Source: Osedax frankpressi | Taxonomy: Eukaryota; Annelida; Polychaeta; Sabellida; Siboglinidae | Length of the DNA stretch: 64,000 nt | Assembly (NCBI GenBank): GCA_964035775.1 | Contig: OZ038316.1 | Location: forward strand, 11,011,190-11,075,189 | Direction: 5' to 3' | Part shown: positions 45,301 to 60,482 of the stretch, in pieces | Layout of the letters: each line of letters begins with the position of its first letter | Numbering within the stretch: the first letter of the stretch is position 1 | The notes under the pieces: generated by a model | Told to the model about the DNA's origin: nothing | The model's database searches: none | The model's input: only the letters and a program-made list of their open reading frames with translations | Program-made: the position numbers and the translations under genes

Positions 45301-48300
45301 TATTATAACAGAAATCTTATTATAACAGAAATCTTATTATAACAGAAACCTTATTAATAACAGAAACCTTATTAATAACAGAAACCTTATTAATAACAGA
45401 AATCTTATTATAACAGAAATCTTATTATAACAGAAACCTTATTAACGACAGAAATCTTATTATAACAGAAACCTTATTATAACAGAAACCTTATTAACGA
45501 CAGAAATCTTATTATAACAGAAATCTTATTAATAACAGAAACCTTATTAATAACAGAAACCTTATTAACGACAGAAATCTTATTATAACAGAAACCTTAT
45601 TATAACAGAAATCTTATTATAACAGAAATCTTATTATAACAGAAACCTTATTAATAACAGAAACCTTATTAATAACAGAAACCTTATTAATAACAGAAAT
45701 CTTATTATAACAGAAATCTTATTATAACAGAAACCTTATTAACGACAGAAATCTTATTATAACAGAAACCTTATTATAACAGAAACATTATTAACGACAG
45801 AAATCTTATTATAATAGAAACCTTATTATAACAGAAATCTTATTATAACAGAAACCTTATTATAACAGAAACCTTATTAATAACAGAAATCTTATTATAA
45901 CAGAAATCTTATTATAACAGAAACCTTATTATAACAGAAACCTTATTAATAACAGAAATCTTATTATAACAGAAATCTTATTATAACAGAAACCTTATTA
46001 TAACAGAAACCTTATTATAACAGAAACCTTATTAATAACAGAAATCTTATTATAACAGAAATCTTATTATAACAGAAACCTTATTATAACAGAAACCTTA
46101 TTATAACAGAAATCTTATTATAACAGAAACCTTATTAATAACAGAAACCTTATTAATAACAGAAACCTTATTATAACAAAAACCTTATTATAACAGAAAC
46201 CTTATTATAACAGAAACCTTATTATAACAGAAACCTTATTAATAACAGAAATCTTATTATAACAGAAATCTTATTATAACAGAAACCTTATTATAACAGA
46301 AACCTTATTAATAACAGAAATCTTATTATAACAGAAATCTTATTATAACAGAAACCTTATTATAACAGAAAAATTATTATAACAGAAACCTTATTAATAA
46401 CAGAAATCTTATTATAACAGAAACCTTATTATAACAGAAACCTTATTATAACAGAAACCTTATTATAACAGAAATCTTATTATAACAGAAATCTTATTAT
46501 AACAGAAACCTTATTATAACAGAAACTTTATTAATCACAGAAACCTTATTAATAACAGAAACCTTATTATAACAGAAACCTTATTAATAACAGAAAACTT
46601 ATTATAACAGAAACCTTATTAACGACAGAAATCTTATTATAACAGAAACCTTATTATAACAGAAATCTTATTATAACAGAAACCTTATTATAACAGAAAC
46701 CTTATTATAATAGAAACCTTATTAATAACAGAAATCTTATTATAACAGAAATCTTATTATAACAGAAATCTTATTATAACAGAAATCTTATTATAACAGA
46801 AACCTTATTATAACAGAAACCTTATTATAACAGAAATCTTATTATAACAGAAACCTTATTATAACAGAAACCTTATTAACGACAGAAATCTTATTATAAC
46901 AGAAACCTTATTATAACAGAAATCTTATTATAACAGAAATCTTATTATAACAGAAACCTTATTAATAACAGAAACCTTATTAATAACAGAAACCTTATTA
47001 TAACAGAAACCTTATTATAACAGAAACCTTATTAATAACAGAAACCTTATTAACGACAGAAATCTTATTATAACAGAAACCTTATTATAACAGAAACCTT
47101 ATTAACGACAGAAATCTTATTATAACAGAAACCTTATTATAACAGAAACCTTATTAACGACAGATATCTTATTATAACAGAAACCTTATTAACGACAGAA
47201 ATCTTATTATAACAGAAACCTTATTATAACAGAAACCTTATTATAACAGAAATCTTATTATAACAGAAACCTTATTATAACAGAAACCTTATTAACGACA
47301 GAAATCTTATTATAACAGAAACCTTATTAACGACAGAAATCTTATTATAACAGAAACCTTATTATAACAGAAACCTTATTATAACAGAAACCTTATTATA
47401 ACAGAAACCTTATTAATAACAGAAATCTTATTATAACAGAAATCTTATTATAACAGAAACCTTATTATAACAGAAACCTTATTAATAACAGAAATCTTAT
47501 TATAACAGAAACCTTATTATAACAGAAATCTTATTATAACAGAAACCTTATTATAACAGAAACCTTATTAATAACAGAAATCTTATTATAACAGAAATCT
47601 TATTATAACAGAAACCTTATTATAACAGAAACCTTATTAATAACAGAAATCTTATTATAACAGAAATCTTATTATAACAGAAACCTTATTATAACAGAAA
47701 CCTTATTATAACAGAAACCTTATTAATAACAGAAATCTTATTATAACAGAAATCTTATTATAACAGAAACCTTATTATAACAGAAACCTTATTATAACAG
47801 AAATCTTATTATAACAGAAACCTTATTAATAACAGAAACCTTATTAATAACAGAAACCTTATTATAACAAAAACCTTATTATAAAAGAAACCTTATTATA
47901 ACAGAAACCTTATTATAACAGAAACCTTATTAATAACAGAAATCTTATTATAACAGAAATCTTATTATAACAGAAACCTTATTATAACAGAAACCTTATT
48001 ATAACAGAAACCTTATTAATAACAGAAATCTTATTATAACAGAAATCTTATTATAACAGAAACCTTATTATAACAGAAACCTTATTATAACAGAAATCTT
48101 ATTATAACAGAAACCTTATTAATAACAGAAACCTTATTAATAACAGAAACCTTATTATAACAAAAACCTTATTATAAAAGAAACCTTATTATAACAGAAA
48201 CCTTATTATAACAGAAACCTTATTAATAACAGAAATCTTATTATAACAGAAATCTTATTATAACAGAAACCTTATTATAACAGAAACCTTATTAATAACA

Positions 48301-51300
48301 GAAATCTTATTATAACAGAAATCTTATTATAACAGAAACCTTATTATAACAGAAAAATTATTATAACAGAAACCTTATTAATAACAGAAATCTTATTATA
48401 ACAGAAACCTTATTATAACAGAAACCTTATTATAACAGAAACCTTATTATAACAGAAATCTTATTATAACAGAAATCTTATTATAACAGAAACCTTATTA
48501 TAACAGAAACTTTATTAATCACAGAAACCTTATTAATAACAGAAACCTTATTATAACAGAAACCTTATTAATAACAGAAACCTTATTATAACAGAAACCT
48601 TATTAACGACAGAAATCTTATTATAACAGAAACCTTATTATAACAGAAATCTTATTATAACAGAAACCTTATTATAACAGAAACCTTATTATAATAGAAA
48701 CCTTATTAATAACAGAAATCTTATTATAACAGAAATCTTATTATAACAGAAATCTTATTATAACAGAAATCTTATTATAACAGAAATCTTATAATAACAG
48801 AAACCTTATTATAACAGAAACCTTATTATAACAGAAACCTTATTAACGACAGAAATCTTATTATAATAGAAACCTTATTATAACAGAAACCTTATTAACG
48901 ACAGAAATCTTATTATAACAGAAACCTTATTATAACAGAAATCTTATTATAACAGAAATCTTATTATAACAGAAACCTTATTAATAACAGAAACCTTATT
49001 AATAACAGAAACCTTATTAATAACAGAAATCTTATTATAACAGAAATCTTATTATAACAGAAACCTTATTAACGACAGAAATCTTATTATAACAGAAACC
49101 TTATTATAACAGAAATCTTATTATAACAGAAACCTTATTATAACAGAAACCTTATTATAATAGAAACCTTATTAATAACAGAAATCTTATTATAACAGAA
49201 ATCTTATTATAACAGAAATCTTATTATAACAGAAATCTTATTATAACAGAAACCTTATTATAACAGAAACCTTATTATAACAGAAATCTTATTATAACAG
49301 AAACCTTATTATAACAGAAACCTTATTAACGACAGAAATCTTATTATAACAGAAACCTTATTATAACAGAAATCTTATTATAACAGAAATCTTATTATAA
49401 CAGAAACCTTATTAATAACAGAAACCTTATTAATAACAGAAACCTTATTATAGCAGAAACCTTATTATAACAGAAACCTTATTATAACAGAAATCTTATT
49501 ATAACAGAAATCTTATTATAACAGAAACCTTATTATAACAGAAACTTTATTAATCACAGAAACCTTATTAATAACAGAAACCTTATTATAATAGAAACCT
49601 TATTATAACAGAAATCTTATTATAACAGAAACCTTATTATAACAGAAACCTTATTAATAACAGAAATCTTATTATAACAGAAATCTTATTATAACAGAAA
49701 CCTTATTATAACAGAAACCTTATTAATAACAGAAATCTTATTATAACAGAAATCTTATTATAACAGAAACCTTATTATAACAGAAACCTTATTATAACAG
49801 AAACCTTATTAATAACAGAAATCTTATTATAACAGAAATCTTATTATAACAGAAACCTTATTATAACAGAAACCTTATTATAACAGAAATCTTATTATAA
49901 CAGAAACCTTATTAATAACAGAAACCTTATTAATAACAGAAACCTTATTATAACAAAAACCTTATTATAAAAGAAACCTTATTATAACAGAAACCTTATT
50001 ATAACAGAAACCTTATTAATAACAGAAATCTTATTATAACAGAAATCTTATTATAACAGAAACCTTATTATAACAGAAACCTTATTAATAACAGAAATCT
50101 TATTATAACAGAAATCTTATTATAACAGAAACCTTATTACAACAGAAAAATTATTATAACAGAAACCTTATTAATAACAGAAATCTTATTATAACAGAAA
50201 CCTTATTATAACAGAAACCTTATTATAACAGAAACCTTATTATAACAGAAATCTTATTATAACAGAAATCTTATTATAACAGAAACCTTATTATAACAGA
50301 AACTTTATTAATCACAGAAACCTTATTAATAACAGAAACCTTATTATAACAGAAACCTTATTAATAACAGAAACCTTATTATAACAGAAACCTTATTAAC
50401 GACAGAAATCTTATTATAACAGAAACCTTATTATAACAGAAATCTTATTATAACAGAAACCTTATTATAACAGAAACCTTATTATAATAGAAACCTTATT
50501 AATAACAGAAATCTTATTATAACAGAAATCTTATTATAACAGAAATCTTATTATAACAGAAATCTTATTATAACAGAAATCTTATAATAACAGAAACCTT
50601 ATTATAACAGAAACCTTATTATAACAGAAACCTTATTAACGACAGAAATCTTATTATAATAGAAACCTTATTATAACAGAAACCTTATTAACGACAGAAA
50701 TCTTATTATAACAGAAACCTTATTATAACAGAAATCTTATTATAACAGAAATCTTATTATAACAGAAACCTTATTAATAACAGAAACCTTATTAATAACA
50801 GAAACCTTATTAATAACAGAAATCTTATTATAACAGAAATCTTATTATAACAGAAACCTTATTAACGACAGAAATCTTATTATAACAGAAACCTTATTAT
50901 AACAGAAATCTTATTATAACAGAAACCTTATTATAACAGAAACCTTATTATAATAGAAACCTTATTAATAACAGAAATCTTATTATAACAGAAATCTTAT
51001 TATAACAGAAATCTTATTATAACAGAAATCTTATTATAACAGAAACCTTATTATAACAGAAACCTTATTATAACAGAAATCTTATTATAACAGAAACCTT
51101 ATTATAACAGAAACCTTATTAACGACAGAAATCTTATTATAACAGAAACCTTATTATAACAGAAATCTTATTATAACAGAAATCTTATTATAACAGAAAC
51201 CTTATTAATAACAGAAACCTTATTAATAACAGAAACCTTATTATAACAGAAACCTTATTATAACAGAAACCTTATTAATAACAGAAACCTTATTAACGAC

Positions 51301-54300
51301 AGAAATCTTATTATAACAGAAACCTTATTATAACAGAAACCTTATTAACGACAGAAATCTTATTATAACAGAAACCTTATTATAACAGAAACCTTATTAT
51401 AACAGAAACCTTATTAACGACAGATATCTTATTATAACAGAAACCTTATTATAACAGAAACCTTATTATAACAGAAACCTTATTATAACAGAAATCTTAT
51501 TATAACAGAAACCTTATTATAACAGAAACCTTATTAACGACAGAAATCTTATTATAACAGAAACCTTATTAACGACAGAAATCTTATTATAACAGAAACC
51601 TTATTATAACAGAAACCTTATTATAACAGAAACCTTATTATAACAGAAACCTTATTAATAACAGAAATCTTATTATAACAGAAATCTTATTATAACAGAA
51701 ACCTTATTATAACAGAAACCTTATTAATAACAGAAATCTTATTATAACAGAAATCTTATTATAACAGAAATCTTATTATAACAGAAACCTTATTAATAAC
51801 AGAAATCTTATTATAACAGAAATCTTATTATAACAGAAACCTTATTATAACAGAAACCTTATTATAACAGAAACCTTATTAATAACAGAAATCTTATTAT
51901 AACAGAAATCTTATTATAACAGAAACCTTATTAACGACAGAAATCTTATTATAACAGAAACCTTATTATAACAGAAACCTTATTAACGACAGAAATCTTA
52001 TTATAATAGAAACCTTATTATAACAGAAATCTTATTATAACAGAAACCTTATTATAACAGAAACCTTATTAATAACAGAAATCTTATTATAACAGAAATC
52101 TTATTATAACAGAAACCTTATTATAACAGAAACCTTATTAATAACAGAAATCTTATTATAACAGAAATCTTATTATAACAGAAACCTTATTATAACAGAA
52201 ACCTTATTATAACAGAAACCTTATTAATAACAGAAATCTTATTATAACAGAAATCTTATTATAACAGAAACCTTATTATAACAGAAACCTTATTATAACA
52301 GAAATCTTATTATAACAGAAACCTTATTAATAACAGAAACCTTATTAATAACAGAAACCTTATTATAACAAAAACCTTATTATAAAAGAAACCTTATTAT
52401 AACAGAAACCTTATTATAACAGAAACCTTATTAATAACAGAAATCTTATTATAACAGAAATCTTATTATAACAGAAATCTTATTATAACAGAAACCTTAT
52501 TAATAACAGAAATCTTATTATAACAGAAATCTTATTATAACAGAAACCTTATTATAACAGAAACCTTATTATAACAGAAACCTTATTAATAACAGAAATC
52601 TTATTATAACAGAAATCTTATTATAACAGAAACTTTATTAACGACAGAAATCTTATTATAACAGAAACCTTATTATAACAGAAACCTTATTAACGACAGA
52701 AATCTTATTATAATAGAAACCTTATTATAACAGAAATCTTATTATAACAGAAACCTTATTATAACAGAAACCTTATTAATAACAGAAATCTTATTATAAC
52801 AGAAATCTTATTATAACAGAAACCTTATTATAACAGAAACCTTATTAATAACAGAAATCTTATTATAACAGAAATCTTATTATAACAGAAACCTTATTAT
52901 AACAGAAACCTTATTATAACAGAAACCTTATTAATAACAGAAATCTTATTATAACAGAAATCTTATTATAACAGAAACCTTATTATAACAGAAACCTTAT
53001 TATAACAGAAATCTTATTATAACAGAAACCTTATTAATAACAGAAACCTTATTAATAACAGAAACCTTATTATAACAAAAACCTTATTATAAAAGAAACC
53101 TTATTATAACAGAAACCTTATTATAACAGAAACCTTATTAATAACAGAAATCTTATTATAACAGAAATCTTATTATAACAGAAACCTTATTATAACAGAA
53201 ACCTTATTAATAACAGAAATCTTATTATAACAGAAATCTTATTATAACAGAAACCTTATTATAACAGAAAAATTATTATAACAGAAACCTTATTAATAAC
53301 AGAAATCTTATTATAACAGAAACCTTATTATAACAGAAACCTTATTATAACAGAAACCTTATTATAACAGAAATCTTATTATAACAGAAATCTTATTATA
53401 ACAGAAACCTTATTATAACAGAAACTTTATTAATCACAGAAACCTTATTAATAACAGAAACCTTATTATAACAGAAACCTTATTAATAACAGAAACCTTA
53501 TTATAACAGAAACCTTATTAACGACAGAAATCTTATTATAACAGAAACCTTATTATAACAGAAATCTTATTATAACAGAAAACTTATTATAACAGAAACC
53601 TTATTATAATAGAAACCTTATTAATAACAGAAATCTTATTATAACAGAAATCTTATTATAACAGAAATCTTATTATAACAGAAATCTTATTATAACAGAA
53701 ATCTTATAATAACAGAAACCTTATTATAACAGAAACCTTATTATAACAGAAACCTTATTAACGACAGAAATCTTATTATAATAGAAACCTTATTATAACA
53801 GAAACCTTATTAACGACAGAAATCTTATTATAACAGAAACCTTATTATAACAGAAATCTTATTATAACAGAAATCTTATTATAACAGAAACCTTATTAAT
53901 AACAGAAACCTTATTAATAACAGAAACCTTATTAATAACAGAAATCTTATTATAACAGAAATCTTATTATAACAGAAACCTTATTAACGACAGAAATCTT
54001 ATTATAACAGAAACCTTATTATAACAGAAACCTTATTAACGACAGAAATCTTATTATAACAGAAATCTTATTAATAACAGAAACCTTATTAATAACAGAA
54101 ATCTTATTATAACAGAAATCTTATTATAACAGAAACCTTATTATAACAGAAATCTTATTATAACAGAAACCTTATTATAACAGAAACCTTATTAACGACA
54201 GAAATCTTATTATAACAGAAACCTTATTATAACAGAAATCTTATTATAACAGAAATCTTATTATAACAGAAACCTTATTAATAACAGAAACCTTATTAAT

Positions 54301-57300
54301 AACAGAAACCTTATTATAACAGAAACCTTATTATAACAGAAACCTTATTATAACAGAAATCTTATTATAACAGAAATCTTATTATAACAGAAACCTTATT
54401 ATAACAGAAACTTTATTAATCACAGAAACCTTATTAATAACAGAAACCTTATTATAATAGAAACCTTATTATAACAGAAATCTTATTATAACAGAAACCT
54501 TATTATAACAGAAACCTTATTAATAACAGAAATCTTATTATAACAGAAATCTTATTATAACAGAAACCTTATTATAACAGAAACCTTATTAATAACAGAA
54601 ATCTTATTATAACAGAAATCTTATTATAACAGAAACCTTATTATAACAGAAACCTTATTATAACAGAAACCTTATTAATAACAGAAATCTTATTATAACA
54701 GAAATCTTATTATAACAGAAACCTTATTATAACAGAAACCTTATTATAACAGAAATCTTATTATAACAGAAACCTTATTAATAACAGAAACCTTATTAAT
54801 AACAGAAACCTTATTATAACAAAAACCTTATTATAAAAGAAACCTTATTATAACAGAAACCTTATTATAACAGAAACCTTATTAATAACAGAAATCTTAT
54901 TATAACAGAAATCTTATTATAACAGAAACCTTATTATAACAGAAACCTTATTAATAACAGAAATCTTATTATAACAGAAATCTTATTATAACAGAAACCT
55001 TATTATAACAGAAAAATTATTATAACAGAAACCTTATTAATAACAGAAATCTTATTATAACAGAAACCTTATTATAACAGAAACCTTATTATAACAGAAA
55101 CCTTATTATAACAGAAATCTTATTATAACAGAAATCTTATTATAACAGAAACCTTATTATAACAGAAACTTTATTAATCACAGAAACCTTATTAATAACA
55201 GAAACCTTATTATAACAGAAACCTTATTAATAACAGAAACCTTATTATAACAGAAACCTTATTAACGACAGAAATCTTATTATAACAGAAACCTTATTAT
55301 AACAGAAATCTTATTATAACAGAAACCTTATTATAACAGAAACCTTATTATAATAGAAACCTTATTAATAACAGAAATCTTATTATAACAGAAATCTTAT
55401 TATAACAGAAATCTTATTATAACAGAAATCTTATTATAACAGAAATCTTATAATAACAGAAACCTTATTATAACAGAAACCTTATTATAACAGAAACCTT
55501 ATTAACGACAGAAATCTTATTATAATAGAAACCTTATTATAACAGAAACCTTATTAACGACAGAAATCTTATTATAACAGAAACCTTATTATAACAGAAA
55601 TCTTATTATAACAGAAATCTTATTATAACAGAAACCTTATTAATAACAGAAACCTTATTAATAACAGAAACCTTATTAATAACAGAAATCTTATTATAAC
55701 AGAAATCTTATTATAACAGAAACCTTATTAACGACAGAAATCTTATTATAACAGAAACCTTATTATAACAGAAATCTTATTATAACAGAAACCTTATTAT
55801 AACAGAAACCTTATTATAATAGAAACCTTATTAATAACAGAAATCTTATTATAACAGAAATCTTATTATAACAGAAATCTTATTATAACAGAAATCTTAT
55901 TATAACAGAAACCTTATTATAACAGAAACCTTATTATAACAGAAATCTTATTATAACAGAAACCTTATTATAACAGAAACCTTATTAACGACAGAAATCT
56001 TATTATAACAGAAACCTTATTATAACAGAAATCTTATTATAACAGAAATCTTATTATAACAGAAACCTTATTAATAACAGAAACCTTATTAATAACAGAA
56101 ACCTTATTATAACAGAAACCTTATTATAACAGAAACCTTATTAATAACAGAAACCTTATTAACGACAGAAATCTTATTATAACAGAAACCTTATTATAAC
56201 AGAAACCTTATTAACGACAGAAATCTTATTATAACAGAAACCTTATTATAACAGAAACCTTATTATAACAGAAACCTTATTAACGACAGATATCTTATTA
56301 TAACAGAAACCTTATTATAACAGAAACCTTATTATAACAGAAACCTTATTATAACAGAAATCTTATTATAACAGAAACCTTATTATAACAGAAACCTTAT
56401 TAACGACAGAAATCTTATTATAACAGAAACCTTATTAACGACAGAAATCTTATTATAACAGAAACCTTATTATAACAGAAACCTTATTATAACAGAAACC
56501 TTATTATAACAGAAACCTTATTAATAACAGAAATCTTATTATAACAGAAATCTTATTATAACAGAAACCTTATTATAACAGAAACCTTATTAATAACAGA
56601 AATCTTATTATAACAGAAATCTTATTATAACAGAAATCTTATTATAACAGAAACCTTATTAATAACAGAAATCTTATTATAACAGAAATCTTATTATAAC
56701 AGAAACCTTATTATAACAGAAACCTTATTATAACAGAAACCTTATTAATAACAGAAATCTTATTATAACAGAAATCTTATTATAACAGAAACCTTATTAA
56801 CGACAGAAATCTTATTATAACAGAAACCTTATTATAACAGAAACCTTATTAACGACAGAAATCTTATTATAATAGAAACCTTATTATAACAGAAATCTTA
56901 TTATAACAGAAACCTTATTATAACAGAAACCTTATTAATAACAGAAATCTTATTATAACAGAAATCTTATTATAACAGAAACCTTATTATAACAGAAACC
57001 TTATTAATAACAGAAATCTTATTATAACAGAAATCTTATTATAACAGAAACCTTATTATAACAGAAACCTTATTATAACAGAAACCTTATTAATAACAGA
57101 AATCTTATTATAACAGAAATCTTATTATAACAGAAACCTTATTATAACAGAAACCTTATTATAACAGAAATCTTATTATAACAGAAACCTTATTAATAAC
57201 AGAAACCTTATTAATAACAGAAACCTTATTATAACAAAAACCTTATTATAAAAGAAACCTTATTATAACAGAAACCTTATTATAACAGAAACCTTATTAA

Positions 57301-60300
57301 TAACAGAAATCTTATTATAACAGAAATCTTATTATAACAGAAATCTTATTATAACAGAAACCTTATTAATAACAGAAATCTTATTATAACAGAAATCTTA
57401 TTATAACAGAAACCTTATTATAACAGAAACCTTATTATAACAGAAACCTTATTAATAACAGAAATCTTATTATAACAGAAATCTTATTATAACAGAAACC
57501 TTATTAACGACAGAAATCTTATTATAACAGAAACCTTATTATAACAGAAACCTTATTAACGACAGAAATCTTATTATAATAGAAACCTTATTATAACAGA
57601 AATCTTATTATAACAGAAACCTTATTATAACAGAAACCTTATTAATAACAGAAATCTTATTATAACAGAAATCTTATTATAACAGAAACCTTATTATAAC
57701 AGAAACCTTATTAATAACAGAAATCTTATTATAACAGAAATCTTATTATAACAGAAACCTTATTATAACAGAAACCTTATTATAACAGAAACCTTATTAA
57801 TAACAGAAATCTTATTATAACAGAAATCTTATTATAACAGAAACCTTATTATAACAGAAACCTTATTATAACAGAAATCTTATTATAACAGAAACCTTAT
57901 TAATAACAGAAACCTTATTAATAACAGAAACCTTATTATAACAAAAACCTTATTATAAAAGAAACCTTATTATAACAGAAACCTTATTATAACAGAAACC
58001 TTATTAATAACAGAAATCTTATTATAACAGAAATCTTATTATAACAGAAACCTTATTATAACAGAAACCTTATTAATAACAGAAATCTTATTATAACAGA
58101 AATCTTATTATAACAGAAACCTTATTATAACAGAAAAATTATTATAACAGAAACCTTATTAATAACAGAAATCTTATTATAACAGAAACCTTATTATAAC
58201 AGAAACCTTATTATAACAGAAACCTTATTATAACAGAAATCTTATTATAACAGAAATCTTATTATAACAGAAACCTTATTATAACAGAAACTTTATTAAT
58301 CACAGAAACCTTATTAATAACAGAAACCTTATTATAACAGAAACCTTATTAATAACAGAAACCTTATTATAACAGAAACCTTATTAACGACAGAAATCTT
58401 ATTATAACAGAAACCTTATTATAACAGAAATCTTATTATAACAGAAAACTTATTATAACAGAAACCTTATTATAATAGAAACCTTATTAATAACAGAAAT
58501 CTTATTATAACAGAAATCTTATTATAACAGAAATCTTATTATAACAGAAATCTTATTATAACAGAAATCTTATAATAACAGAAACCTTATTATAACAGAA
58601 ACCTTATTATAACAGAAACCTTATTAACGACAGAAATCTTATTATAATAGAAACCTTATTATAACAGAAACCTTATTAACGACAGAAATCTTATTATAAC
58701 AGAAACCTTATTATAACAGAAATCTTATTATAACAGAAATCTTATTATAACAGAAACCTTATTAATAACAGAAACCTTATTAATAACAGAAACCTTATTA
58801 ATAACAGAAATCTTATTATAACAGAAATCTTATTATAACAGAAACCTTATTAACGACAGAAATCTTATTATAACAGAAACCTTATTATAACAGAAACCTT
58901 ATTAACGACAGAAATCTTATTATAACAGAAATCTTATTAATAACAGAAACCTTATTAATAACAGAAATCTTATTATAACAGAAATCTTATTATAACAGAA
59001 ACTTTATTATAACAGAAACCTTATTAACGACAGAAATCTTATTATAACAGAAACCTTATTATAACAGAAATCTTATTATAACAGAAACCTTATTATAACA
59101 GAAACCTTATTAACGACAGAAATCTTATTATAATAGAAACCTTATTATAACAGAAATCTTATTATAACAGAAACCTTATTATAACAGAAACCTTATTAAT
59201 AACAGAAATCTTATTATAACAGAAATCTTATTATAACAGAAACCTTATTATAACAGAAACCTTATTAATAACAGAAATCTTATTATAACAGAAATCTTAT
59301 TATAACAGAAACCTTATTATAACAGAAACCTTATTATAACAGAAACCTTATTAATAACAGAAATCTTATTATAACAGAAATCTTATTATAACAGAAACCT
59401 TATTATAACAGAAACCTTATTATAACAGAAATCTTATTATAACAGAAACCTTATTAATAACAGAAACCTTATTAATAACAGAAACCTTATTATAACAAAA
59501 ACCTTATTATAACAGAAACCTTATTATAACAGAAACCTTATTATAACAGAAACCTTATTAATAACAGAAATCTTATTATAACAGAAATCTTATTATAACA
59601 GAAACCTTTTTATAACAGAAACCTTATTAATAACAGAAATCTTATTATAACAGAAATCTTATTATAACAGAAACCTTATTATAACAGAAAAATTATTATA
59701 ACAGAAACCTTATTAATAACAGAAATCTTATTATAACAGAAACCTTATTATAACAGAAACCTTATTATAACAGAAACCTTATTATAACAGAAATCTTATT
59801 ATAACAGAAATCTTATTATAACAGAAACCTTATTATAACAGAAACTTTATTAATCACAGAAACCTTATTAATAACAGAAACCTTATTATAACAGAAACCT
59901 TATTAATAACAGAAAACTTATTATAACAGAAACCTTATTAACGACAGAAATCTTATTATAACAGAAACCTTATTATAACAGAAATCTTATTATAACAGAA
60001 ACCTTATTATAACAGAAACCTTATTATAATAGAAACCTTATTAATAACAGAAATCTTATTATAACAGAAATCTTATTATAACAGAAATCTTATTATAACA
60101 GAAATCTTATTATAACAGAAACCTTATTATAACAGAAACCTTATTATAACAGAAATCTTATTATAACAGAAACCTTATTATAACAGAAACCTTATTAACG
60201 ACAGAAATCTTATTATAACAGAAACCTTATTATAACAGAAATCTTATTATAACAGAAATCTTATTATAACAGAAACCTTATTAATAACAGAAACCTTATT

Positions 60301-60482
60301 AATAACAGAAACCTTATTATAACAGAAACCTTATTATAACAGAAACCTTATTAATAACAGAAACCTTATTAACGACAGAAATCTTATTATAACAGAAACC
60401 TTATTATAACAGAAACCTTATTAACGACAGAAATCTTATTATAACAGAAACCTTATTATAACAGAAACCTTATTAACGACAG
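39321..60482. repeat. Three-copy dispersed segment within the array (about 1 kb each)
   Basis: Segments starting at 39321, 46177 and 59496 share the ordered markers caaaaacc, gaaactttattaatcac (+345), a gaaaactt unit and cgacagatatc (+986). Offsets are 6856 between the first two and 13319 between the second and third for all markers checked. Coordinates give the span of the set, not one repeat. Confidence 0.82.
49240..59006. repeat. Clean tandem duplication of 4866 bp
   Basis: About 49240-54106 is followed directly by a second copy at about 54107-58980. Markers agree at 4866: gaaacttt 49541/54407, 50299/55165 and 53421/58287; caaaaacc 49954/54820, 52369/57235 and 53076/57942; gatatc 51423/56289; gaaaactt 53578/58444. 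The three differences found in spot checks are single bases (49453, 50140, 52634), so the event looks recent. Confidence 0.92.
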
